DNA of 64,000 bases, taken from NCBI GenBank assembly GCA_934590165.1, contig CAKTOO010000005.1, positions 62,001 through 126,000 of the forward strand, given 5' to 3'. Shown here piece after piece: positions 7,841 through 16,043 of this stretch. Under the pieces are notes generated by a model. That model was not told the DNA's origin, made no database searches, and was given only the letters and a program-made list of their open reading frames with translations. A program made the translations under genes and the position numbers. This stretch comes from an uncultured Dysosmobacter sp. GTDB taxonomy: Bacteria > Bacillota > Clostridia > Oscillospirales > Oscillospiraceae. How positions within the stretch are numbered: the stretch's first letter is position 1; each line of letters starts with the position of its first letter.

Positions 7841-8975
7841 TCAAAGTAACATCTGCGAGATGACGCGAGCGTTTTGCTCCTTGGCGGCATACTCCAGATG
7901 CGAATATAAATCCGCCGTAGTTGACAGGCTGCTGTGCCCCAACCACTGCTGTACCTCTATCAGCGGCACACGGGCAGAGATCAGCAAATTGGCACAGCTA
8001 TGCCGCAAATCATGAAATCGAATCCTGCGCAAGTTGTTCTTTGCGAGAATTGTTTTGAAATGCTCAGATAGATAGTCGGGTGTAAACAACTGCCCCGTCC
8101 CATTCACACAGATGTATTCCTCATTAGGCGGAGGCTGTGTCCCATAACGCTGGATCGCGGCATTCTGGAGCATAGCTGCAACCTGTGGCATAAGCGGCAA
8201 TGTTCGAAAGCTGGACTTGCGCTTTAATTTGTCCTTCGTGATCAGCTGCCGCTTCCCATTAACTGCGGTCGATGTTACGGAATGTGAAATGGTAATTGTG
8301 GCTCGCTCATAATCAATAGCACCCCATCGCAGCCCCAAAACTTCGCTGCGCCGCAGTCCATACAGAACGGCCAACGTAATGGGAAGTTCAAGTGGATCAT
8401 CATGAAGCGCATTGAGTAATTTTCTGCATTCCTCCGGAGAATAGCAATCCGCAGCAGACTGCTCCTTTTTAGGTCGTGGAATAAAGTCTGTCGGGTCATT
8501 CTGAATGAAACCCCGCATGCTTGCCTCCTTCAAGGCCTTGCGGAGAAGCACATGATAGTGCAAGACTGTATTTCCCGTAAGGCCTTTGGCATATAGCGAA
8601 TTGTAGTAATCCAGAATATCTGCCGGTTTCAGATCTAAAAGCAAAATATTCCGTTCTTTGAAGTAAGGGGCAATTCTGTTATTAATGCAGTTCTGGTATT
8701 CTTCGTAGGTGCCAAATGAAACTTTTCCACGACAACTCTTGACCCAGGTCGTGAGGTAGTGGCTGACGAGAACATCGCTGCTGCGCTTTTGTATTTCGGC
8801 GAAATCCGTATATTCCCGTCGAGCGGCAAGGAGCATTGCTTCTGCTTTCTTTTTATTTCCCTCCACCCGAAGGTGGGTTGAAATCCACTTCTGCTTTAAC
8901 CGGGCCCGTCTCATCCCTCACCATAAGAATCAAGTACCAATACCCATTTTTCTTTGTCATGTGCCCTGCGACCAT
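7841..8975 (-). pseudogene. Tyrosine recombinase (phage-type integrase), frameshifted near N-terminus
   Basis: The catalytic domain is complete: Arg in LYGLRRSE, HDLRHS, GHSS, and the nucleophile Tyr in ADLYSHL. The N-terminal part (MTKKNGYWYLI, then VRDETG) lies in a different frame, starting at an ATG at 8975 that has GGGAGG upstream. It runs into the main frame (QKWISTHLR) only if one C is removed from the GGGCCC run near 8903-8908. I read this as a +1-base frameshift in an ordinary integrase. An internal restart at 8914 would lose the arm-binding domain. Sequencing error cannot be excluded. Confidence 0.75.
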
Positions 8976-9210
8976 ATCAGCGCCTCCCGTTTTTGCTTTC
9001 ATTTTACATAAAGGAGGCCTGCAATTCTCGTTTGAGCCACAGCAAATCTATTTTCTACAGATTTATGCGAGTGGGCATGAACGGCTTGACTCGAAATCAG
9101 TTTGGGATATCTGTGCATGGGTTCGAATTGAAGAATAACCATCTAAATTGAAACGGCCCGGAGAGTTGCCTCTCAGGGCTCATTTTTATATAAGCAATAC
9201 GCTCCATCAC

Positions 9211-9261
9211 TCAATCATGTCACCAAAAATGATTGATGAACTGAGCGATGTGTGGTATAAT
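9211..9261 (+). promoter_or_regulatory. fic promoter with inverted-repeat operator
   Basis: The -35 TTGATG (9233-9238) and -10 TATAAT (9256-9261) have a 17-nt spacer. An 8-bp inverted repeat TCAATCAT / ATGATTGA (9211-9218 and 9229-9236) overlaps the -35. This suggests repression, possibly by the winged-helix end of the Fic protein itself. Confidence 0.65.
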
Positions 9262-9295
9262 ACGGTCGAATGAATCTTTTGCATGAGGTGTTTCT

Positions 9296-10282
9296 ATGAG
9301 GAATAAGAAACCTCCTTTTGAAATTACAAATACGATGATCCATGAGATTGCGGAAATCGCCGAACTGGTGGGCAAGCTGACTTCCACCAATCAGCTGTCT
9401 GCGAACCCAACTTTACGGCGGACAAACCGTATCCGGACGATCCACGGCTCTCTGGCCATTGAACAGAACACTTTGAGTTTAGAACAGGTCACCGCAGTTC
9501 TGAACGGCAAGCAGGTTCTGGCTCCGCCCAAAGATATTGCCGAGGTTAAAAATGCCTATGAGATCTATGAGCGATTGGAGGAGCTTGACCCCTACTCTGT
9601 GGATGACCTGCTGACCGCTCACGGCATCATGACCCGGGGGCTGGTGGATGAGTCCGGGGTGTTCCGCTCCAAGCCCGTCGGCGTCGTTGACCAGGAAGGG
9701 CATGTCCTACATTTTGGCACGCTGCCGCAGTATGTTCCCAATTTAGTCATGGAACTGCTGGATTGGGTCAAGAACAGCGATGTGCATATGCTGATCCGCA
9801 GCTGCGTGTTCCATTATGAGTTTGAGTTGATCCACCCCTTTGCCAATGGAAATGGCCGCGTCGGACGCCTGTGGCATACGCTGCTGCTTTCCAAGTGGAA
9901 TCCTACCTTTGCTTGGCTGCCGGTGGAGTCTATCATCCATGACCGCCAGCAGGAGTATTACGAGGCCATCAATGCCTCCAACAATGCAGGAGAGTCTACG
10001 GTGTTTATCGAGTTCATGCTCTCAGCTATCAAAGCATCGCTCATGGATGCCATTAATACGAGTGATGAAATGAGCGATGGAGCGATGGATAAGGCGACGG
10101 TTCGCTGGAGGCAGATTGAGAAGTTCCTGGAAACGCATGAGTTTATTATGAACGCAGATGTCCGTGCGCTGTGCGGCGTTTCGGCCGCAACGGCAAATCG
10201 GGTTCTTGCAGGATTGACAGCCGAGAGAAAACTCGTGAAATACAGCAGAAATGGACATTGGGCATATAAATTGGTTTATTAG
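9296..10282 (+). CDS. Fic family protein with C-terminal winged helix
   Basis: Fic enzymes transfer AMP (or another nucleotide part) to hydroxyl side chains of target proteins. The 328-residue protein has the complete catalytic motif HPFANGNGR beginning at His180. An N-terminal inhibitory-helix-like motif, SLAIEQN (about residue 48), can block ATP binding. The last ~70 residues (ALCGVSAATANRVLAG) look like a winged helix, the layout of DNA-binding, autoregulated Fic proteins. The promoter overlaps an inverted repeat. Its partner may be the HEPN gene 46 nt downstream, but each has its own ribosome-binding site. Confidence 0.88.
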   Translation: MRNKKPPFEITNTMIHEIAEIAELVGKLTSTNQLSANPTLRRTNRIRTIHGSLAIEQNTLSLEQVTAVLNGKQVLAPPKDIAEVKNAYEIYERLEELDPYSVDDLLTAHGIMTRGLVDESGVFRSKPVGVVDQEGHVLHFGTLPQYVPNLVMELLDWVKNSDVHMLIRSCVFHYEFELIHPFANGNGRVGRLWHTLLLSKWNPTFAWLPVESIIHDRQQEYYEAINASNNAGESTVFIEFMLSAIKASLMDAINTSDEMSDGAMDKATVRWRQIEKFLETHEFIMNADVRALCGVSAATANRVLAGLTAERKLVKYSRNGHWAYKLVY

Positions 10283-10328
10283 GCTGGAATTAATGGTAGG
10301 AACTACTTTTTAGTAGGAGGAGGTTAAT

Positions 10329-12128
10329 ATGCGACAAAACAACATTACAAAGTGGAAATATGACTCTTCTTTGAATTGCCTTTTATTTTTTGCACAGCGA
10401 TTAGACGAACTTCTTTTTCACCATACAACAGACACATATCGCTATCCTTCCTTATCATTACGGGGTTTAGCTGCCGAGTATTGTAGCGTGTATAGTGATG
10501 TTAGAACTGGTACCGTAAATAAAAAGAATTTAGAGCATATTATAGAAGAATTATCTGGTAGACTTGACCATGATGATATTGCCAAGAATATATTAACGGA
10601 AGAATTTTCTTCCCGATTTATCAAAAGCCATAAATCGTGGGACATAAAAACGCAATTTGAAAATGTGCAATATATTGGGCGGAAACTAAGTAATAAGACC
10701 TACTATAACCATATCGTTGAAAGCCTTAAACATCTAATCAATGAAAATAAACAAAAATGCGAAATTGATGTAAAGGCCTCTGCATTTGTGAGAGAACTTT
10801 TAGACTGCGGCTATAACGAAAACTATGTGTTTCAAATGCTTCATGAAGTGTTCTTCCACAAGGAAGTTTCCTCGCTCGAAAGTCTTGATGACTTTTTTTC
10901 CCGATTTGATTTTTCTGAAAAAAGTTACGACGTATTCATAGGATATTCTAAAGATATATCCTCACTGTTGCCTTTGTACGAAAAGATGGAGGTTTCAGAT
11001 TTAAATGTCTCCATTGTTGATCCAACTTCTGTTCCAATTGGAGTCAAGACCAAGCGTCAAAAGACCATTCTCAAGTTTGAGTGCATAAAGAGCTATGATA
11101 TGTACTCGGCATTTGAAATTGCAGATGCAATTTCTTCATGTGTTGCTAATTCCTATGCATTCTTTAGACATGACCCAAATCAAATGCGTACTTACGGACA
11201 AGTTATTGATGCGCAAAATCAAATCACAACTATTTCCCCCAAAAAACTCCTAAAAAATCGTGTTTCTACATTATCTCGTGAATCCTCAACAAAAAATGCA
11301 GAATCACTCATAAAAGTTCTCTTTAAAAATCTCGAAAATTTATCAAGTTTTTCAGGAATTACAAGAATTCACAATTCAGCAATATTATCCGAAAATACAA
11401 GTGATTCACTGCTATCACTCTGGTCTATTCTCGAATCTATAGTTGATAAGGATAATGATACAAATGAGAAACAAATAGATAAAGGAAACGAGGATAAAAA
11501 AGATCGTAGCAAGATAGGTAATGTCATTTCTTATACTATTCCATATCTAAAGAGTACCCATATTCAAAAACTTGTTCAAACCTGTATGACGGATATTATT
11601 CGATGGGATATAGATTTTTTCAATAACCACATCGCAAATAATGGTTTTGGTTCAAATGATTTAGAACACACATTTGCGTTCTTAGCATTTAAGTCTACAC
11701 AACCAGATCGCGATTGTCTATTTGCAAGTACAGAAACTTATCCGCTCTTGCGGTATCGTGTTTGTACTTTATCTGATTCACTACAAAATAGCAAAGAAAT
11801 TAAATCCTTAATAAAAGCACATACTCAACGCGTTACATGGCATTTACATCGAATTTATCGTGCTCGCAATTATATTATCCATGATGCCAACTCAAATAAT
11901 CGGTTAAATGAAGGACTTGTGATTAATCTACACTCTTATGTAGATACTCTTTTCTCGGAGGTAATTACACATATTTCAATTTCGCCATATAATGATTCGA
12001 TATATGATGCAATTACAAATCATAAGTTGTCAGTATTGATTATGGATGAAAAGTTAGAAAATCGAAAGAATGAAGAAATCACAGTTGATAATGCTCTACA
12101 ATATTTGTATTACGACTTTGAACGATAA
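10329..12128 (+). CDS. Large HEPN-type protein, candidate defence ribonuclease
   Basis: A 599-residue protein read from an ATG preceded by GGAGGAGG. The C-terminal helical region contains R-N-Y-I-I-H (Arg513 to His518), the Rx4H signature of HEPN ribonucleases. The surrounding helices, such as HRIYRARNYIIHDA, resemble ApeA/HEPN-like abortive-infection proteins. The N-terminal ~450 residues are unrecognised and may sense a trigger. The gene is visibly AT-rich compared with its neighbours, a sign of separate transfer. Defence activity is inference from motif and location. Confidence 0.65.
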   Translation: MRQNNITKWKYDSSLNCLLFFAQRLDELLFHHTTDTYRYPSLSLRGLAAEYCSVYSDVRTGTVNKKNLEHIIEELSGRLDHDDIAKNILTEEFSSRFIKSHKSWDIKTQFENVQYIGRKLSNKTYYNHIVESLKHLINENKQKCEIDVKASAFVRELLDCGYNENYVFQMLHEVFFHKEVSSLESLDDFFSRFDFSEKSYDVFIGYSKDISSLLPLYEKMEVSDLNVSIVDPTSVPIGVKTKRQKTILKFECIKSYDMYSAFEIADAISSCVANSYAFFRHDPNQMRTYGQVIDAQNQITTISPKKLLKNRVSTLSRESSTKNAESLIKVLFKNLENLSSFSGITRIHNSAILSENTSDSLLSLWSILESIVDKDNDTNEKQIDKGNEDKKDRSKIGNVISYTIPYLKSTHIQKLVQTCMTDIIRWDIDFFNNHIANNGFGSNDLEHTFAFLAFKSTQPDRDCLFASTETYPLLRYRVCTLSDSLQNSKEIKSLIKAHTQRVTWHLHRIYRARNYIIHDANSNNRLNEGLVINLHSYVDTLFSEVITHISISPYNDSIYDAITNHKLSVLIMDEKLENRKNEEITVDNALQYLYYDFER

Positions 12129-12259
12129 ATTGTTCTCTTTTGGTCTCAAGTTGATATCTAATGTCAGTAGGGCAAGTATCTCAAACATTTGATGAATGGC
12201 CGCTTACCTTAATTTTTTGCCACCGCTTACAATAACGGCGGCGCTACCCTAACATGCCC

Positions 12260-12301
12260 GATGCCCGGAAAACCCTTGATTTTCAAGGCTTTCCGGGCAT
12301 C
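12260..12301. terminator. Terminator-like hairpin at the right edge of element 1
   Basis: GATGCCCGGAAA and TTCCGGGCATC pair, with an inner CCTTGA / TCAAGG stem. It lies 17 nt inside the right attachment repeat, after the HEPN gene. It could stop transcription before sigK and/or serve as an arm site for the recombinase. Confidence 0.55.
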
Positions 12302-12317
12302 ACTTACATTAGTTCCG

Positions 12318-12330
12318 GCGGGATACATAG
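12318..12330. repeat. Element 1 attachment repeat, right copy
   Basis: GCGGGATACATAG, identical to 3715-3727. Here it follows the SigK codons GISRS on the minus strand. Confidence 0.85.
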
Positions 12331-12626
12331 GACCGGGAAATGCCGAAGGAGGAAGCCACCTCCCGCTGGGTCAGAGGGACTGTACCGCCCAGGCCGTACC
12401 GCAGGCGAATGATCTCCCCTTCCCGGGGGGTGAGGACCTCCTGTATCAGCTGCCGCAGACGCAGGGCGCTGTCCCGGTCATGGATGTCATCCAGCATGGT
12501 GTCATCCACACCCACCACATCCATCAGCTGCAAGGCATTGCCCTCTTTGTCCGTTTCAATGGTGTCGGATAGGGAGACCTCGCCCTGCAGCTTTTTTTGA
12601 GCGCGAAAATACATGAGGATCTCATT
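12318..12626 (-). CDS. sigK: sigK middle segment: sigma-K regions 3-4 (interrupted gene)
   Basis: The minus-strand frame reads NEILMYFRAQKK, then VSLSDTIETDKEGNALQL, then LTPREGEIIRLRYGLGG and TQREVASSFGISRSYVSR. This is diagnostic of sporulation sigma factors, and DKEGN plus SRSYVSR favour SigK over SigE. It begins without a natural start, because its upstream part is cut off by element 2 at the ENEIL codons. It runs off into element 1 after the YVSR codons, adding R-N-stop. A functional sigma factor needs loss of both elements. The N-terminal region 2 is not found in the window. Confidence 0.88.
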
Positions 12627-14337
12627 CGCTATCCTCTCCTAACGGACTCATAAGCTGCCCTATGGGCGGCAAATTCAGCTCTCCATCCTCCGCAAAGAGG
12701 TATACATAGACGTTTTTGCCGTCCCAAACCACTTTTTTGACGATAGTACGCAGCAGGCGACGCCGTTCTTCAATAGTAGTCGAATCCACCGTGTCGGCGA
12801 ATGACTCAATCATATCTCTATAGAAAAATAGATTTTGGCTCAGAGCATTGCTCTGCCTAGCAAGCTTTTCCAATTCAGCAATTCTTGTCTGCTCCTGTTC
12901 GCTCTGCCGGTGCAGCTCATCGATCTGCTCCATGACGTATTTGGCCGAGGTCTCGCTGGCAACGGACAGAGATTCCACCAGTCGTTTGATGCGGGCTTCT
13001 GTTTCAGCATGGTTCTTCACTAATAAAGTCAACTCAGCTTCATAACTTGCTTTGTTGTCATTGATTACTTTTCTGGTTTTTGACAGTAACTGGCCAAAGT
13101 CTTTTTTGTCGGTGGCAACCTTACGTATTTCCTCAACAATCTTAGCATCTAGAGTGTTGCCGTTGCAGTTTTTCATACTACAGACAGTACCATGACTGCG
13201 CTCTTTGGTGGAGCACATATAGGTGTAAATCAACTCCCCATTAGCATTAGTGCGACCAGTCAGTTTCGGGCGCATATAGTCACCGCACTCGCCACAACGC
13301 AGAAGGCCGGACAAAAGCGCCACATTGCTGCGCGGTTTGCGATAGCTCTTGGATTTGTTCACGTCCAGCATAGACTGTACTCGTACCCAGTTTGCACCGG
13401 AGATAATGCCGGGATGTTTCCCCACTGCCACAATCCAATCTTCCATCGGGCGAATCTGAGTAGCCTTGCCAGGGCGTTGGAGCGTGCGGTTGTAGGCCAT
13501 AATACCGTGTTCACCGTCAAACTCCGATGGCTCAGCAAAAAGGTCTACGTTGTTCTCCTTGAGATACTGATACGCCGTATCGTCAGCAATCATATAAACC
13601 GGATTTGTCAGAATACCCCGGATGGCAAAGCGTGTGAACTGCTTGCCGCGCTTTGTGACACAGCGGTGCTCTAATAAGTACTGGTCAGTTTTACTGAGGG
13701 AGCCACTTTCCGTGAACACAGAAAAAATTGTCTTTACCAGCTGAATCTCCTCCGGAATAGGTTTGAGCTTACAAGCTTTTTTAACCTTGCCATCTACTGT
13801 TACGCTGGACAAGCTTTCCGAAGCGTAGCCAGTTGGTGTCGTCCCGCCCAGCCAGCGTCCGGTTTTGGACAGCTCATGCATGTTGTCGCGGATACGCTCG
13901 GCTATGGTTTCTCGCTCCAGCTGAGAGAACACTGACGCGATATACATCATTGCACGCCCCATTGGAGAGGACGTGTCGAACTGTTCCCGGATGGAAATGA
14001 AGTCAATGTGCCGGTCACCCAGATCCTCGATGAGCTTTGCAAAGTCTCCAATATTACGGCTGATACGGTCGAGGCGATAGACGACAATAGCAGCGAACTC
14101 AATCTTCTGGGAATCCTTCATCATCTGCTTGAACTGCGGACGCTCCAGATTGCCGCCGGAAAATCCCTCGTCCTCATATACAAGCGCATGCTCCGCCTCG
14201 TCTTCGCCAAAGTGCATTGCAATATATTGGCGGCACAGCTCAATCTGGTTCTCAATACTTTCGCCTTTCCCGGTAAATTTGGATTTGCGGGAATAGATGA
14301 CGTATTGCTTCACCTGCGGCTTGTCTGTTGTTTTCAT
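12622..14337 (-). CDS. Large serine recombinase of element 2 (SpoIVCA-like)
   Basis: A 571-residue recombinase with nucleophile Ser16 (VIYSRKSK). Other landmarks are YRLDRISRN, a recombinase domain, the zinc-ribbon Cys pairs (CGECG, then CSTKERSHGTVCSMKNC) and a coiled coil near residues 425-500. This is the architecture of SpoIVCA, which excises the skin element in the B. subtilis mother cell. Its TGA stop is inside the AATGAG that belongs to the sigK ENEIL codons, so the gene abuts the crossover point. It is the likely enzyme for excising the >51-kb element to the right. Confidence 0.92.
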   Translation of the reverse strand: MKTTDKPQVKQYVIYSRKSKFTGKGESIENQIELCRQYIAMHFGEDEAEHALVYEDEGFSGGNLERPQFKQMMKDSQKIEFAAIVVYRLDRISRNIGDFAKLIEDLGDRHIDFISIREQFDTSSPMGRAMMYIASVFSQLERETIAERIRDNMHELSKTGRWLGGTTPTGYASESLSSVTVDGKVKKACKLKPIPEEIQLVKTIFSVFTESGSLSKTDQYLLEHRCVTKRGKQFTRFAIRGILTNPVYMIADDTAYQYLKENNVDLFAEPSEFDGEHGIMAYNRTLQRPGKATQIRPMEDWIVAVGKHPGIISGANWVRVQSMLDVNKSKSYRKPRSNVALLSGLLRCGECGDYMRPKLTGRTNANGELIYTYMCSTKERSHGTVCSMKNCNGNTLDAKIVEEIRKVATDKKDFGQLLSKTRKVINDNKASYEAELTLLVKNHAETEARIKRLVESLSVASETSAKYVMEQIDELHRQSEQEQTRIAELEKLARQSNALSQNLFFYRDMIESFADTVDSTTIEERRRLLRTIVKKVVWDGKNVYVYLFAEDGELNLPPIGQLMSPLGEDSE

Positions 14338-14440
14338 AGCAACACCTCGATTGTATTGTTAGGTTGTTAGATATATTGTAACGGATTGGAACCCATTTGA
14401 AAAGGTGTAAATGAGAAATTTTGAAAAGTTCTCTAAAGAA

Positions 14441-14489
14441 CGTTATACCCCTTTATACCCTTTTGAAAAGGGTATAAAGGGGTATAACG
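14441..14489. repeat. 49-bp perfect palindrome
   Basis: 24-bp perfect arms meet at a single central G. Each arm contains two TATACCC units separated by CTT. It lies between the recombinase gene (start 14337) and the stop of the next upstream minus-strand gene. It lacks a clear T-run, so a recombinase- or replication-protein site is as likely as a terminator. Confidence 0.8.
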
Positions 14490-14494
14490 CATTC

Positions 14495-15310
14495 TCACTG
14501 CCAGTTTCGTTTCAGGACTTCACTTTTGAGATACAGCGTGCTCTTCTCCGATGTTTTGATTGGATGCAGCTTCCCGCGTTTCGTCAGGTCAATGATATTC
14601 TGCCGGGAGCAGCCCAATATCTCCGCCGCCTCCGCTGCATTGATAACTCTGTACGCGGCAAAGTTCCGGAAATCCTCAATAGTCAGCGGAACGCTTTTGC
14701 CGATCCGGTAGAGCATCGCATCCGAGACGGTCATGTTCACATCCCATGCAACGCCATATCCGCCCGTCTGCATCTGCACATGCTGAAAATAGCCCGGCTT
14801 CTTGAGAAGAATCTGAAATGCTCTTGTCTTTTCAAAATGCTTCTGCAAATCGCATTTCTTCACTGCGCCATCTCGGAAAAATACCAGTAGACAATGATTC
14901 TCTAGTGGCAGTACATCTTCAATTCTCTTGGAGAAGCGCTTCGTAATTTCCTCTGGCAGTTCCTTGTCATCAATGGGAACAAGGTAGTAATCATCCTGTG
15001 CACATCGCCCCATTGCCAGCATAAGAAGCTCATACTCATCATATTCCTTCAGATGATTGTCGCGCAGAATCTCACCGATGTTCTGGCGGTCGATCGGAAC
15101 GATCCGCTGCTGAACCCAGATCTTGCTCCAATAGGAATTGACTGTGGTTTCCCCACGCTTCACAAAGGAGTCCAGCAACAGCGGCGTTTCCCATGGATCC
15201 GCATTTTCAGGCAGCTCAATATAGAACTGCTTTTCCTGCTTGTAATACAGGAGGTACGCCAGATCCTTCTGCTCCTGCGCCGATTCATCTCGAATTGCAA
15301 AAATCTTCAT
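14495..15310 (-). CDS. DUF2442-like protein with excisionase-type helix-turn-helix
   Basis: A 271-residue protein. Residues about 140-210 (VFFRDGAVKKCDLQKHF, then GGYGVAWDVNMTVSDAML) match the pattern of DUF2442, a small fold common in toxin-antitoxin and phage proteins. The C-terminal 50 residues (VINAAEAAEILGCSRQNI, then RGKLHPI) look like a MerR/Xis-type DNA-binding domain. Location next to the recombinase makes a role in directing excision plausible, but that is inference. AAAGGTGG precedes the start. Confidence 0.65.
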   Translation of the reverse strand: MKIFAIRDESAQEQKDLAYLLYYKQEKQFYIELPENADPWETPLLLDSFVKRGETTVNSYWSKIWVQQRIVPIDRQNIGEILRDNHLKEYDEYELLMLAMGRCAQDDYYLVPIDDKELPEEITKRFSKRIEDVLPLENHCLLVFFRDGAVKKCDLQKHFEKTRAFQILLKKPGYFQHVQMQTGGYGVAWDVNMTVSDAMLYRIGKSVPLTIEDFRNFAAYRVINAAEAAEILGCSRQNIIDLTKRGKLHPIKTSEKSTLYLKSEVLKRNWQ

Positions 15311-15502
15311 ATGCGCTCCACCTTTTCCAAATCATTTCCCATACGCCTTCAGAAAAGACCCACCAATTTCGATAGAATTACGGTGGACAGACCATGACAA
15401 ATGGGTCAACTCCTGTTTTTCCTTCATAAGCTGCATATGTACATTCTCACTCCTCATTATCGTACTTCATTACTTGTCATACGTCAAGCTATATTGCAAA
15501 AG

Positions 15503-15537
15503 AGCCGCCACCCTGATTTCACTCAGGGCGGCGGCTT
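15503..15537 (-). terminator. Terminator after the small gene at 15575
   Basis: On the minus strand a GCCGCC-CCTGA / TCAGGG-GGCGGC stem is followed by CTCTTTTG. The rest of 15311-15574 shows no gene I can support. Confidence 0.75.
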
Positions 15538-15574
15538 AAACTTGTTTATAGCAAATCGGATAAACAAGTTGATA

Positions 15575-15751
15575 CTATTGCTCGGAACGTAAATGTTCAA
15601 CTACTGCATCAATAAGCTCCAGCTTTTGTTCCGTAGAGCAGGGCAATTTCTGCACCATCTTTAGCGCTTGCTCTGCGTGGAACTTGGCCAGTTCCTTGCT
15701 AAGTTTCGCCTTTCCTTCCGGCGTGGTCGGCATAATCAAAAAGACTTCCAT
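15575..15751 (-). CDS. Small helical protein, unrecognised
   Basis: A 58-residue product starting MEVFLIMPTTPEGKAKL, with a charged helical remainder. I use the ATG at 15751 with AAAGGAA upstream rather than a longer frame overlapping a hairpin. A GTGAGTTGTAGC stem-loop (15780-15808) lies in the gap before it. It belongs to a minus-strand series of small genes downstream of the primase. Confidence 0.5.
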   Translation of the reverse strand: MEVFLIMPTTPEGKAKLSKELAKFHAEQALKMVQKLPCSTEQKLELIDAVVEHLRSEQ

Positions 15752-15836
15752 ATCTATTGTTCCTTTCAGAAAATTATGTGTGAGTTGTAGCAAATCGCTG
15801 CAACTCACGGTGGTTATCCTAAAATCTCCAAGTGTT

Positions 15837-15974
15837 TTACGGCTCCGGCTTTTCAACAACGAAAAGCGGAAATACGTCATAGTTTCCATCCTTATCAGAA
15901 CTCAAATTGAGCTCCGATAGAACCTGCTCCTGAACCTCAGGTTTAAGATCACAAATATATATTTCAACGCTCAT
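15837..15974 (-). CDS. Small acidic protein, unrecognised
   Basis: A 45-residue product (MSVEIYICDLKPEVQEQVL and so on) with GGAGG 8 nt before the ATG at 15974. No family recognised. It is flanked by two hairpins that share a GCTGCA core (15780-15808 and 16012-16040), so it may be separately processed or expressed. Confidence 0.5.
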   Translation of the reverse strand: MSVEIYICDLKPEVQEQVLSELNLSSDKDGNYDVFPLFVVEKPEP

Positions 15975-16011
15975 GTGTCGTCCTCCATATAAGATTTTGC
16001 AAATTAATGGA

Positions 16012-16040
16012 GAGAGCTGCAGCAACACGCTGCAGCTCTC
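16012..16040 (-). terminator. Hairpin after the primase gene
   Basis: A perfect 12-bp stem GAGAGCTGCAGC / GCTGCAGCTCTC lies 4 nt beyond the primase stop. It lacks a good T-run on the minus strand, so it may be an attenuator or an mRNA stabiliser rather than a full terminator. Confidence 0.5.
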
Positions 16041-16043
16041 AAA

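Larger units (their letters stand above)
3715..12330. mobile_element. Element 1: 8.6-kb skin-like integrated element inside sigK
   Basis: The element is bounded by 13-bp direct repeats (3715-3727 and 12318-12330) that lie in sigK coding sequence on both sides. A large serine recombinase gene ends 27 nt inside the left border, as expected for this integration type. Cargo includes a frameshifted tyrosine integrase, a zinc metalloprotease, Fic and a HEPN-type protein. Excision would leave one repeat and an unbroken SigK frame. The strongly AT-rich HEPN gene points to a patchwork origin. Confidence 0.85.
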
